Assembly: GCA_910585815.1 (NCBI GenBank)
Contig: CAJUFJ010000029.1
Location: 1 to 42,420, forward strand
Source of the DNA: an uncultured Oscillospiraceae bacterium
GTDB lineage: Bacteria > Bacillota > Clostridia > Oscillospirales > Oscillospiraceae
Reading direction: 5' to 3'
Length of the DNA: 42,420 nucleotides
In this document: piece by piece, positions 23,005 through 30,677 of the stretch
How positions within the stretch are numbered: the first letter of the stretch is position 1
How the letters are laid out: each line of letters starts with the position of its first letter
The notes under the pieces: model-generated
Database searches by the model: none
What the model was told of the DNA's origin: nothing
What the model saw: the letters and a program-made list of their open reading frames with translations, nothing else
Translations under genes and position numbers: made by a program

Positions 23005-24753
23005 ATGCTGACCAGTCAAAAAATGCGTCAGCTCGCCCCTGAGCTGGACCCGCTGCGCTTAGGCACCGGCTGGAAGCCGGAGGATCTGTCCAAGCCTCAA
23101 ATTTTCATCGAGAGCACCTTTGGCGATAGCCACCCCGGCTCCGGCCATCTGGACAAGCTGGTGGAGGCCGCCCGGGAGGGGGTGGCCCAGGCCGGCGGCC
23201 ACGGCGCCCGGTACTTCTGCACCGACATGTGCGACGGCGAGAGCCAGGGCACCGACGGCATCAACTTCTCCCTGGCAAGCCGGGAGATGATCGCCAACAT
23301 GATCGAGATTCAGGCCAACGCCACCCCCTTCGACGCCGGCATCTATATGGCCAGCTGCGACAAGGGCCTGCCCGGCAACCTGATGGGCCTGGCCCGGGTG
23401 AACATCCCCGCCGTGGTGGTCACCGGGGGCACCATGGCCGCCGGCCCCGGTCTGCTCACCCTGGAACAGCTGGGCATGTATTCGGCCAAGTTTGAGCGGG
23501 GGGAGATCGACGAGGAGAAGCTGAACTGGGCCAAGTGCAACGCCTGCCCCAGCTGCGGCGCCTGCTCCTTCATCGGCACCGCCTCCACCATGCAGATCAT
23601 GGCCGAGGCATTAGGCCTTGCCCTGCCCGGCTCCGCCCTGCTCCCCGCCACCAGCCCCGACCTCATTGACTATGCCCGGAACGCCGGAAAACTGGCCGTG
23701 AAGCTGGCCACCATGGAGAACATGCGCCCCAGCGACATTGTCACCATGGACAGCTTCGAGAACGCCATCCTGGTCCACGCCGCCATCTCCGGCTCCACCA
23801 ACACCCTGCTCCACCTGCCCGCCATCGCCCATGAGTTCGGCATCGAGATTGACGGCGACACCTTCGACCGCCTCCACCGGGGGGCCCGCTACCTGCTGGA
23901 TATCCGCCCCGCCGGCCGCTGGCCCGCTGAGTTCTTCTACTACGCTGGCGGCGTGCCCGCCATTATGGAGGAGATCAGGAGCGTCCTCCACCTGGACGTG
24001 ATGACGGTCACCGGCAAGACCCTGGGGGAGAACCTGGAGGAGCTGAAGCAGAACGGCTTCTACGACCGCTGCCAGAAGTGGCTGGACGAGGCCAACAAGA
24101 AGTACAACCTGTCCCTTACCCGGCAGGACATCATCCGCCCCTATGACCAGGCCATCGGCACCGACGGCTCCATTGCCGTCCTCAAGGGCAACCTGGCCCC
24201 CGAGGGGGCGGTTATCAAGCACACCGCCTGTCCCAAAGAGATGTTCTCCGCCGTCCTCAACGCCCGGCCCTTCGACAGCGAGGAGGAGTGCATCGACGCC
24301 GTCCTCCACCACCGGGTAAAGCCCGGCGACGCGGTGTTTATCCGCTACGAGGGCCCCAAGGGCTCCGGCATGCCCGAGATGTTCTATACCAGCGAGGCCA
24401 TCTCCTCGGATAAAGAGCTGGGCAAGTCCATCGCCCTTATCACCGACGGCCGCTTTTCCGGGGCCTCCACCGGCCCTGTGATCGGCCACTGCTCCCCCGA
24501 GGCCCAGGCCGGCGGCCCCATCGCCCTGGTAGAGGAGGGCGACCTGATCCAGCTGGACGTGAAGGAGCGCATTCTGGCTATCGTGGGCGTGAAGGGGGAG
24601 CGGAAGACCCCCCAGGAGATGGAGGCTATTCTGGCCGAACGGAAAAAGCGCTGGCAGCCCAAGCCCTCAAAATATCCCCGGGGCGTGCTGCGGCTGTTCT
24701 CCGACCTGGCCGCCTCCCCCATGAAGGGCGCCTATCTGGAGTATGACCAATAA
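23005..24753 (+). CDS. IlvD/Edd-family sugar-acid dehydratase
   Basis: A 582-residue Fe-S dehydratase of the IlvD/Edd superfamily, in the length range of aldonate (gluconate, arabinonate, xylonate) dehydratases. Such enzymes convert an aldonate to the 2-keto-3-deoxy acid. Two cluster cysteines are recognisable: Cys118 in MASCDKGLPGNLMG and Cys187 in CPSCGACSFIGTASTM. The stretch that normally supplies the third reads DSHPGSGHL (41-49), with Gly45 where related enzymes have Cys. The C-terminal lid contains ITDGRFSGASTGPVIGH. The start ATG 23005 has AAGGAAAGGA upstream. With KDG kinase and KDPG aldolase downstream, the expected product is 2-keto-3-deoxygluconate; the natural substrate (gluconate or an epimer) is not fixed by sequence. 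Confidence 0.9.
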   Translation: MLTSQKMRQLAPELDPLRLGTGWKPEDLSKPQIFIESTFGDSHPGSGHLDKLVEAAREGVAQAGGHGARYFCTDMCDGESQGTDGINFSLASREMIANMIEIQANATPFDAGIYMASCDKGLPGNLMGLARVNIPAVVVTGGTMAAGPGLLTLEQLGMYSAKFERGEIDEEKLNWAKCNACPSCGACSFIGTASTMQIMAEALGLALPGSALLPATSPDLIDYARNAGKLAVKLATMENMRPSDIVTMDSFENAILVHAAISGSTNTLLHLPAIAHEFGIEIDGDTFDRLHRGARYLLDIRPAGRWPAEFFYYAGGVPAIMEEIRSVLHLDVMTVTGKTLGENLEELKQNGFYDRCQKWLDEANKKYNLSLTRQDIIRPYDQAIGTDGSIAVLKGNLAPEGAVIKHTACPKEMFSAVLNARPFDSEEECIDAVLHHRVKPGDAVFIRYEGPKGSGMPEMFYTSEAISSDKELGKSIALITDGRFSGASTGPVIGHCSPEAQAGGPIALVEEGDLIQLDVKERILAIVGVKGERKTPQEMEAILAERKKRWQPKPSKYPRGVLRLFSDLAASPMKGAYLEYDQ

Positions 24754-24762
24754 CAACAAAGC

Positions 24763-24786
24763 GGGCGGCCGCAGGCCGCCCCTACA
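24763..24786. repeat. Half-copy of the CGCCCCTACA hairpin repeat
   Basis: GGGCGGCC (24763-24770), 3-base loop and GGCCGCCC (24774-24781), ending in CGCCCCTACA (24777-24786), as in the element at 16028-16105. It lies in the short gap between the dehydratase and alcohol-dehydrogenase genes. It has no T-run, so it should not terminate but could tune the messenger. Confidence 0.5.
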
Positions 24787-24810
24787 TACCAACAGTAAGG
24801 AGAAATTGAT

Positions 24811-25842
24811 ATGAAAGGTATTCAAGTTCAAGGCGCCGGTCAGGCGGCGGTGGTAGAGCTGCCCCAGCCGGAGCGAAAGGAAGGCTATGCCATTGTTAAG
24901 GTGATGGCGGCCAGCATCTGCGGGACGGATGTGTCCACCTACCGGGGGACCAACGTGAATGTGTCCTCCTACCCCATTGTCATCGGCCATGAGACCGCCG
25001 GCATTGTGGAGGACGTAGACGAAAATAACCCCCACGGCATCAAAAAGGGCGACCACGTGGTTCTGGACCCCTACCTCTACTGCGGGGCGTGCTACCCCTG
25101 CTCTCAGGGGAAGACCAACTGCTGTGAGACCCTCCACTGCCTGGGCGTCCACTGCGACGGCTCCATGTGCGAGTACTTCGCCCACCCCGTCCATATGCTG
25201 CGCAAGGTGCCCCAGGATATGCCCTGGGAGCGGGTGCCCCTGGCCGAGCCCCTGGTCATCAGTATGCACGGCCTGCACACCTGCCAGCTGAAGGCGGGGG
25301 AGCACATCGCCATCATCGGCGCGGGGGCCATCGGCCTGCTGGCCGGCATGGGCGCTCTGGCCTACGACGCCACCCCCATCCTGGTGGACGTGGTGGACGA
25401 GCGCCTGGAGCTGGCCCGGTCCTTCGGCATCCCCTACACCGTCAACCCCGCCAAAGAGGACGCGGTGGCCAGAATCATGGAGATTACCAAAAACCGGGGG
25501 GTGGAGTGCGTGATGGAGGCCTCCGGCTCTGACGCCGGGGTGCGCAGCGCCATCGACTACGCCGCCTACACCGGGCGCATCGCCCTCACCGGCTGGCCCA
25601 AGCACGAGATCACCCTGCCCACCAACCTGATTACCAAGAAGGAGCTGCAAATCCGGGGCTCCCGCAACGGCGCAGGGGAATTTGAGGAGGCTATCCAGCT
25701 GATTTACACCGGCAGGGTGCCGGCGGAGAAGATCATCTCAAAAGTGGTTTCCTATGACCAGCTGCCCCACATGCTGGACGAGCTGGACCGGCACCCCGGC
25801 GACTATTTGAAGGTTGTGGGCCTGTTCCACAAGGAGGGCTGA
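24811..25842 (+). CDS. Zinc-dependent sugar/sugar-acid dehydrogenase (MDR family)
   Basis: A 343-residue medium-chain dehydrogenase. Catalytic zinc ligands are Cys37 (SICGTD) with His60-Glu61 (GHETAG). The structural zinc site is a four-cysteine lobe (Cys91, 94, 97 and 104/105 in CGACYPCSQGKTNCC). The NAD(P) Rossmann motif GAGAIG is at 170-175. It resembles L-idonate, L-gulonate or L-galactonate 5-dehydrogenases and sorbitol dehydrogenases, and in this operon most plausibly oxidises a hexonate to a keto-hexonate. AAGGAG lies 8 bases before the ATG. The SDR gene starts 3 bases after its stop, so the two are translationally close and may act in sequence to epimerise a sugar acid before dehydration. 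Confidence 0.9.
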   Translation: MKGIQVQGAGQAAVVELPQPERKEGYAIVKVMAASICGTDVSTYRGTNVNVSSYPIVIGHETAGIVEDVDENNPHGIKKGDHVVLDPYLYCGACYPCSQGKTNCCETLHCLGVHCDGSMCEYFAHPVHMLRKVPQDMPWERVPLAEPLVISMHGLHTCQLKAGEHIAIIGAGAIGLLAGMGALAYDATPILVDVVDERLELARSFGIPYTVNPAKEDAVARIMEITKNRGVECVMEASGSDAGVRSAIDYAAYTGRIALTGWPKHEITLPTNLITKKELQIRGSRNGAGEFEEAIQLIYTGRVPAEKIISKVVSYDQLPHMLDELDRHPGDYLKVVGLFHKEG

Positions 25843-25845
25843 GTT

Positions 25846-26616
25846 ATGACCAGTTTATTTGATATTCAGGGCCGCAAGGCCATTGTGACCGGCGCCACCC
25901 GGGGCCTGGGCTGGGGCATGGCCGAGGGCCTGATGGAGGCCGGGGCCGAGGTGGTCATCTGGGGCTCCTCCGAGAAGGTCAACGATGTGGCCAGGGAGTT
26001 CCAGGACCGGGGCTTTGCCTGCCACGGGGTTACCGCCAACCTCACCGACCGGGCCAGCCTGCGGGCCGGCTTCGCCCGCTCTCTGGAGCTGCTGGGGGGC
26101 AAGATTGACATTCTGGTCAACTGCGCCGGCATCCAGCGCCGCCACCCCAGCGAGGAGTTCCCCATGGAGGACTGGGACGCGGTTCTGGAGGTCAACCTCA
26201 CCGCCCCCTTTGAGCTGTGCCAGCTGGCCGGCCGGGAGATGCTGAAGGAGGGGTATGGCAAGATCATCAACATCGCTTCCATGCAGTCCTTCTTCGGCGG
26301 CTTCACCATCCCCGCCTACGCCTCCGCCAAGGGGGGCATCGCCCTGCTGACCAAGGCCCTGTGCAACGAGTGGGCCGGCCGGGGCATTAACGTAAACGCC
26401 ATCGCCCCCGGCTACATGGCCACCGAGATGAACACCGCCCTGCTGGACCCGGCCAATCCCCGGTATAAGGAGATCACCGACCGCATCCCCGCCCACCGCT
26501 GGGGGGGCGCCAGGGGCGAGGATATGAAGGGGCCCTGCCTCTTTCTGGCCAGCCACGCCTCCGACTATCTCAACGGTGCAGTGATCCCGGTGGACGGCGG
26601 TTATGCCAGCAAATAG
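25846..26616 (+). CDS. SDR-family dehydrogenase, KduD / gluconate 5-dehydrogenase-like
   Basis: A 256-residue classical SDR with TGATRGLG (15-22), NCAG (92-95) and catalytic Ser145, Tyr158, Lys162. The C-terminal pattern GINVNAIAPGYMATEMNTAL ... DRIPAHRWG ... SDYLNGAVIPVDGGY is that of KduD-type enzymes and is closer to E. coli KduD than the SDR at 111. Together with the Zn-dehydrogenase encoded just upstream it could interconvert keto- and hydroxy-hexonates (the idonate to 5-ketogluconate to gluconate logic), or serve KduI. AAGGAGG inside the preceding gene's end lies 8 bases upstream. Confidence 0.9.
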   Translation: MTSLFDIQGRKAIVTGATRGLGWGMAEGLMEAGAEVVIWGSSEKVNDVAREFQDRGFACHGVTANLTDRASLRAGFARSLELLGGKIDILVNCAGIQRRHPSEEFPMEDWDAVLEVNLTAPFELCQLAGREMLKEGYGKIINIASMQSFFGGFTIPAYASAKGGIALLTKALCNEWAGRGINVNAIAPGYMATEMNTALLDPANPRYKEITDRIPAHRWGGARGEDMKGPCLFLASHASDYLNGAVIPVDGGYASK

Positions 26617-26640
26617 GAAAGCTTCAAAGGAGGCACGGAT

Positions 26641-27384
26641 ATGAACACGCTGAATCAGGCCATTTCCAACATAGGCATTGTTCCGGTTATTAAGCTGAGC
26701 CATCCGGAGCGGGACGCCGCTCCCCTGGCAAGGGCCCTGTGCGCCGGCGGCGTACCGGTGGCAGAGGTCACCTTCCGGGCCGCCGGGGCCGATACGGCTA
26801 TCCGGCTGATGAAGGAGGCCTGCCCGGAGATGATTGTGGGGGCGGGCACCGTCACCGCCACGGAGCACATCGACGCCACCCTGGCCGCCGGCGGACAGTT
26901 TATCGTCACCCCCGGCTTCGACCCGGAGCTGGTGGCCTATGCCCAGAAGAAGAACATCCCCATCTTCCCCGGCTGCACCACCCCTACCGATTACCACGCC
27001 GCCCTGAAATTCGGCCTGGAGGTGCTGAAATTCTTCCCTGCGGAGCAGTCCGGCGGCCTGGCTAAAATCAAGGCCATGAGCGCCCCCTTCCCGCAGTTCA
27101 AGGTGATGCCCACCGGCGGCATCTCCCTGAAAAACCTCAGCGAGTATATCAGCGCCCCGGTCATTGCCGCCTGCGGCGGATCCTACATGGTCACCGCCGA
27201 TCTGATTGAAAATCAGCGTTGGGACGAAATCACCAGGCTGTGCAGAAAGTCCCGTGAAATTGTGGACGCGGCCCGGCTGGGCAGCGCCGTGAAGGACATC
27301 CCCATAGCCGCGCCCGCCTCGGGCGAGGGGGTTTCCCCCGGACAGTACACGGAGGCCTCTACCGACACCGCGCGGAGCATATAA
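26641..27384 (+). CDS. eda: KDPG/KHG aldolase (Eda)
   Basis: A 247-residue class I aldolase that splits 2-keto-3-deoxy-6-phosphogluconate into pyruvate and glyceraldehyde 3-phosphate. The active-site residues are Glu42 and Arg46 in VAEVTFR and the Schiff-base Lys130 in LKFFPAE, with GAGTV and PTGGIS phosphate/pyruvate motifs. It is about 35 residues longer than usual; the extra C-terminal tail (DIPIAAPASGEGV onwards) looks disordered. AAAGGAGG lies 7 bases before the ATG. It precedes the KDG kinase gene by 16 bases, completing the lower semi-phosphorylative Entner-Doudoroff branch. Confidence 0.95.
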   Translation: MNTLNQAISNIGIVPVIKLSHPERDAAPLARALCAGGVPVAEVTFRAAGADTAIRLMKEACPEMIVGAGTVTATEHIDATLAAGGQFIVTPGFDPELVAYAQKKNIPIFPGCTTPTDYHAALKFGLEVLKFFPAEQSGGLAKIKAMSAPFPQFKVMPTGGISLKNLSEYISAPVIAACGGSYMVTADLIENQRWDEITRLCRKSREIVDAARLGSAVKDIPIAAPASGEGVSPGQYTEASTDTARSI

Positions 27385-27400
27385 GGGGGGGAATTGGCGT

Positions 27401-28486
27401 ATGGTACATTCCAACCCGCTGCTCCAGGGGCAGAGCGGACAGAAATTTATTACCTTCGGAGAGATCATGCTCCGTCTCACCCCGCCCAACTACGGCAAAA
27501 TCCGGGTGGCAAACAGCTTCGAGGCCAGTTACGGCGGCAGCGAGGCCAATATCGCCCTCGCGTTGGCCAATCTGGGGGTGGACAGCACCTTTTTCTCCGT
27601 TGTCCCCAACAATTCCCTGGGAAAAAGTGCGGTACGGATGCTCCGGGCCAACGACGTCCACTGTACCCCGGTCATCCTGTCCACCCCCGAGGAGACCCCC
27701 ACCCACCGGCTGGGCACCTATTACCTGGAGACCGGCTACGGCATCCGCCCCAGCAAGGTGACCTACGACCGCCGGCACAGCGCCATCACCGAGTACGATT
27801 TTTCCAGGGTGGACCTGGATGCCCTGCTGGAGGGCTTCGACTGGCTGCACCTCAGCGGAATCACCCCGGCCCTGTCCCCCAGCTGTGCCCGGTTTGTCCT
27901 GGACTGCCTGGTCAAGGCCAGGGAGAAGGGCCTCACCGTCAGCTTTGACGGCAATTTCCGCTCCAAGCTGTGGACCTGGGAGCAGGCCCGGGACTACTGC
28001 ACCCAGTGCCTGCCCTATGTGGATGTGCTGCTGGGCATCGAGCCCTACCACCTGTGGAGGGACGAGGAAGACCACGGCCAGGGCGACTGGAAGGACGGCG
28101 TCCCCCTCCAACCCAGCTACGAACAGCAGGACGAGGTGTTCCAGCGGTTTGTAAGCCGCTATCCGAATTTGAAGTGCATCGCCCGGCACGTCCGCTATGC
28201 CCACAGCGGCAGCGAAAACAGCCTGATGGCCTACATGTGGTATCAGGGCCAAACCTTTGAAAGCAAGCGGTTTACCTTCCATATCCTGGACCGGGTGGGC
28301 GGGGGCGACGCCTTCGCCAGCGGCCTGATCTACGCGATGATGAATCGCTACAAGCCTATGGACATGGTAAACTTTGCCGTGGCCAGCAGCGTTATTAAGC
28401 ACACCATCCATGGCGATGGCAACATCACCGACGACGTGCAGTCCATCCGCAACCTGATGGATATGAGCTATGACATTAAACGGTAA
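27401..28486 (+). CDS. kdgK: 2-keto-3-deoxygluconate kinase (PfkB family)
   Basis: A 361-residue ribokinase-fold sugar kinase phosphorylating KDG to KDPG. It has the GEIMLRLTPP start strand, the substrate-binding YGGSEANIALALANLG (44-59) and the anion-hole/catalytic motif DRVGGGDAF with Asp303. It is last in the operon dehydratase-ADH-SDR-eda-kdgK and supplies the substrate of Eda. It would also serve KDG made by KduI and the SDR of the first locus. A G-rich ribosome site (GGGGGG) lies 9 bases upstream. The first about 15 residues before KFITFGE are an unremarkable extension. Confidence 0.95.
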   Translation: MVHSNPLLQGQSGQKFITFGEIMLRLTPPNYGKIRVANSFEASYGGSEANIALALANLGVDSTFFSVVPNNSLGKSAVRMLRANDVHCTPVILSTPEETPTHRLGTYYLETGYGIRPSKVTYDRRHSAITEYDFSRVDLDALLEGFDWLHLSGITPALSPSCARFVLDCLVKAREKGLTVSFDGNFRSKLWTWEQARDYCTQCLPYVDVLLGIEPYHLWRDEEDHGQGDWKDGVPLQPSYEQQDEVFQRFVSRYPNLKCIARHVRYAHSGSENSLMAYMWYQGQTFESKRFTFHILDRVGGGDAFASGLIYAMMNRYKPMDMVNFAVASSVIKHTIHGDGNITDDVQSIRNLMDMSYDIKR

Positions 28487-28498
28487 TTTTTAAACAGA

Positions 28499-28535
28499 AC
28501 CGGCCGGTTACCGCACACAGGTAATTCGGCCGGTT
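28499..28535 (+). terminator. Imperfect hairpin after kdgK
   Basis: ACCGGCCG-GTTACC pairs with GGTAA-TTCGGCCGGT around a short loop, ending in GGTTT. It is placed right after the last gene of the sugar-acid operon. The T-run is short, so termination efficiency is uncertain. Confidence 0.55.
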
Positions 28536-28629
28536 TGGCGTGACCCACTACAGGTGCAGCGGTCCAGTCTGGCATACACCACATGTTCTTCATCATTGCG
28601 GAGCTTGTTACAAGAAAGGAGGTACAGTG

Positions 28630-28846
28630 ATGGAGGCAGTGACCATTTTTCTTGCTCAGGTCAACCGGGTTCAGCATTTTGTCAAGTTGGTAAGCAAGGT
28701 CCCCCTACGATGTAGATATGGTGTCTGGACGGCACACCATAACGCAAAATCTCTGCTGGGGATCTACAGCGTGGATCTGAAATCGACCCTTGCGGGTGGT
28801 GATGTACAGCGACGACTGTGAGGAACTGAAAAAAGAGCTGACATAA
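28630..28846 (+). pseudogene. HPr-like small protein gene broken by several frameshifts
   Basis: A good ribosome site (GGAGG, 7 bases before ATG 28630) opens a frame reading MEAVTIFLAQVNRVQHFVKL. This is the start of the small HPr-domain proteins of Firmicutes that lack the phosphorylated histidine. The family pattern then jumps frames: VDMVSGRHTI is found in the next frame (about 28708-28740), NAKSLLGIYSVDLK back in the first (28741-28782), and MYSDDCEELKKELT in a third, ending at TAA 28844-28846. At least three small indels are needed, so this is a decayed gene, not a sequencing slip. It lies in a low-coding zone between two operons. Confidence 0.7.
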
Positions 28847-28849
28847 TTT

Positions 28850-29150
28850 ATGTAGGCAGAAATTCACATTCACTAAAAACCAATAGAAGATGGACCGAAA
28901 TTGGTACCGTAAAACAGTCCCACACATATCGAATTGTGATATTAAACACTGTATTGTCCACAAGTATCCTACAAAATATTTCTGTTCTTTTTCTTTCAGC
29001 ATTCGATAATGGAAAACTATCACAACAATGGAATACCCGGAGCACATTCATGTCCGCTCGCCGCCTCTGTCAAGTACGCAGTATACCGGAAAAACGGGGG
29101 ATGGACATTACGGAATGTATCAAATCCACTGCGTTTAAATAGGCGGTTTT
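28850..29150. other. Non-coding, degenerate AT-richer stretch
   Basis: This stretch has no frame with credible coding character. The base composition is clearly more AT-rich than the flanking operons. A plus-strand frame at 28936-29142 has no ribosome site and no recognisable family. It is likely decayed sequence left by insertion-element activity, given the transposase fragment that follows. Confidence 0.4.
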
Positions 29151-29303
29151 GAATCAATAGTAGAAAACGAAGAAAAATAAAGGCAAATGGCACAAAAAAG
29201 ATAAGAATAAAATCAATTAGTTAGCCGAATATTTTCAAATAAATTGTCGGCAGACCTGTGATTATTGGCAGATATGGTTGGGGAAATAGAGAATCCATCA
29301 TAA

Positions 29304-29453
29304 ACTAAAACAGTGCTGCGAATCATGAAGAAATATGACCTGTTGGCAGAAACCCGCCCTCCCAAGCAGTGGATCAATATGGGGCAGCATGTCCATAGAT
29401 ATGAAAACCTTCTCAACCGAGATTTCCATGCAGACAGGGAAAAACAGGGGTAA
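29304..29453 (+). pseudogene. Fragment of an IS3-family transposase (OrfB, N-terminal part)
   Basis: A 49-codon open stretch reads TKTVLRIMKKYDLLAE ... KQWINMGQHVHRYENLL ... RDFHAD before TAA 29451-29453. This is the pattern just ahead of the first catalytic Asp of IS3-family OrfB proteins (IMKKYGLLAE..., YENLLNR.F.A). The DDE catalytic core and the orfA part are absent, so it is a dead remnant. The AT-rich sequence before it shares words with the right edge of the window. Confidence 0.7.
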
Positions 29454-29487
29454 AAGTATTTAGAGGCTTTTTGTATTACTGTGTACA

Positions 29488-29685
29488 TTATTTCTTAGTC
29501 TGGGCCAGTTGCGTGTAAAAAATTCCTGTCACCATTGCGCTGAGCATGGTCCACAGCGTGCCAAAGGTCTCATGAAGCGGCAGGATGTAAAACAATCCCA
29601 CGCTGATCCCAGCCGCACCAATGACGCAGCCGGCAAAGGCTTTTGCTTGGGGTGACAGTTTTATTCTCACATTCTGTCTTTTCAC
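29488..29685 (-). CDS. Small two-helix membrane protein, unknown function
   Basis: A 65-residue protein with a basic N-terminus (MKRQNVRIKLSPQAK) and two hydrophobic segments (about 16-33 and 41-57). The GTG start 29685 has GGAGG 8 bases upstream, a strong sign that it is translated. It lies 23 bases after the HMG-CoA-lyase-like gene and is probably the last gene of the TRAP/transketolase operon. No family is recognised. It is similar in size and topology, but not in sequence, to the small membrane protein at 4027. Confidence 0.6.
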   Translation of the reverse strand: MKRQNVRIKLSPQAKAFAGCVIGAAGISVGLFYILPLHETFGTLWTMLSAMVTGIFYTQLAQTKK

Positions 29686-29708
29686 GCGCCTATCCTCCTT
29701 TTTTGACT

Positions 29709-30647
29709 TCAGCTTCGTCTGGACGGAAGCTCCCGAATCAGATCGCTTGCCTTTCCCGCCTGAAGCAAGCAGCTATTGGCCGGATGCCCTGCCAGCTGGA
29801 CCAGCCGGCGGCCCAGCTCCATCGCCCGGTCCAGATCGACCCCTGTCTCCACGCCGGACTCCTCACACATATGCACCACATCCTCGGTTGACACATTGCC
29901 GGCGGCGCCGTGAACGAAGGGACACCCGCCCACTCCCGCAAACGCGGTGTCGTATCGGGCAAAGCCTGCCTGCATTCCCGCCAGAATATTGGCAATACCC
30001 AGCCCCCTGGTATTGTGGAAATGGAGCCACCAGGTTACCTGGGGGTAGGTCCTGGCCATTTCGGTACACAGCCGAAACACCTGGACGGGATTTGCCTGGC
30101 CGGAGGTATCGGACAGGGAAATCTCCCGGATGCCCACTGACAGGTAGGCATCCACGATTTCCTTCACATCGGACTGGGATATCTCCCTGTCCCAGGGGGA
30201 GCCGAAGGCCATGGAAATGGAACCGGATATCTCCATCCCGGCCGCCCTGGCCGCCTGGGAGCAGGGCGCAAATCCCGCCACAGTTTCCGCCGGCGTGCGG
30301 TTCAGGTTGGCCAGATTGTGGGCCCTGCTGGCAGATACGTTCAATTTCAGCTTTTTACAGCCACAAGCGGCCGCCCGCTCCACCCCCTTGAGATTTCCGG
30401 CCAGGGCGCGGTACTCCACTCCGGTCCTGGGTCTGAGCCGCCGAAATACCTCATCGGTGTCCGCCATCTGGGGAACGGCTTTGGGGCTGAAAAAGGACCC
30501 TGCCTCAATGACGGAGAAACCGGCCTCCGCAGCTCCTTCGATCAGCTCCAGCTTCTCCTCCGTTGTCAAGATGCGTTTTTCATTCTGGAGCCCATCCCGG
30601 GGCCCCACCTCACACAGAATCACACGATCAACCAAATGCAGCGGCAT
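29709..30647 (-). CDS. HMG-CoA-lyase-like enzyme (HMGL family)
   Basis: A 312-residue TIM-barrel carbon-carbon lyase. The HMG-CoA lyase active-site set is intact: EVGPRDGLQNE (Arg17, Asp18), the metal ligands His209 and His211 in LHFHNTRG, and the mobile-loop Cys242 in GVGGCPFVHGAAGNVSTED. Members cleave 3-hydroxy-3-methylglutaryl-CoA or similar 3-hydroxyacyl-CoAs. The gene follows the TRAP permease by 30 bases in an operon that also encodes a CoA-acylating aldehyde dehydrogenase. A catabolic acyl-CoA made there, rather than leucine-derived HMG-CoA, may be its substrate; this is an inference. The start ATG 30647 has GAGGG 9 bases upstream. Confidence 0.88.
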   Translation of the reverse strand: MPLHLVDRVILCEVGPRDGLQNEKRILTTEEKLELIEGAAEAGFSVIEAGSFFSPKAVPQMADTDEVFRRLRPRTGVEYRALAGNLKGVERAAACGCKKLKLNVSASRAHNLANLNRTPAETVAGFAPCSQAARAAGMEISGSISMAFGSPWDREISQSDVKEIVDAYLSVGIREISLSDTSGQANPVQVFRLCTEMARTYPQVTWWLHFHNTRGLGIANILAGMQAGFARYDTAFAGVGGCPFVHGAAGNVSTEDVVHMCEESGVETGVDLDRAMELGRRLVQLAGHPANSCLLQAGKASDLIRELPSRRS

Positions 30648-30677
30648 TTCGACACACCCTCTTATGCTTTCAAGCAG

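Noticed and set aside
25855..27489. 544-codon minus-strand frame under the SDR, eda and kdgK genes
   Set aside because: Antisense to three well-supported genes, with repetitive Gly/Ala/His composition and no start signal.
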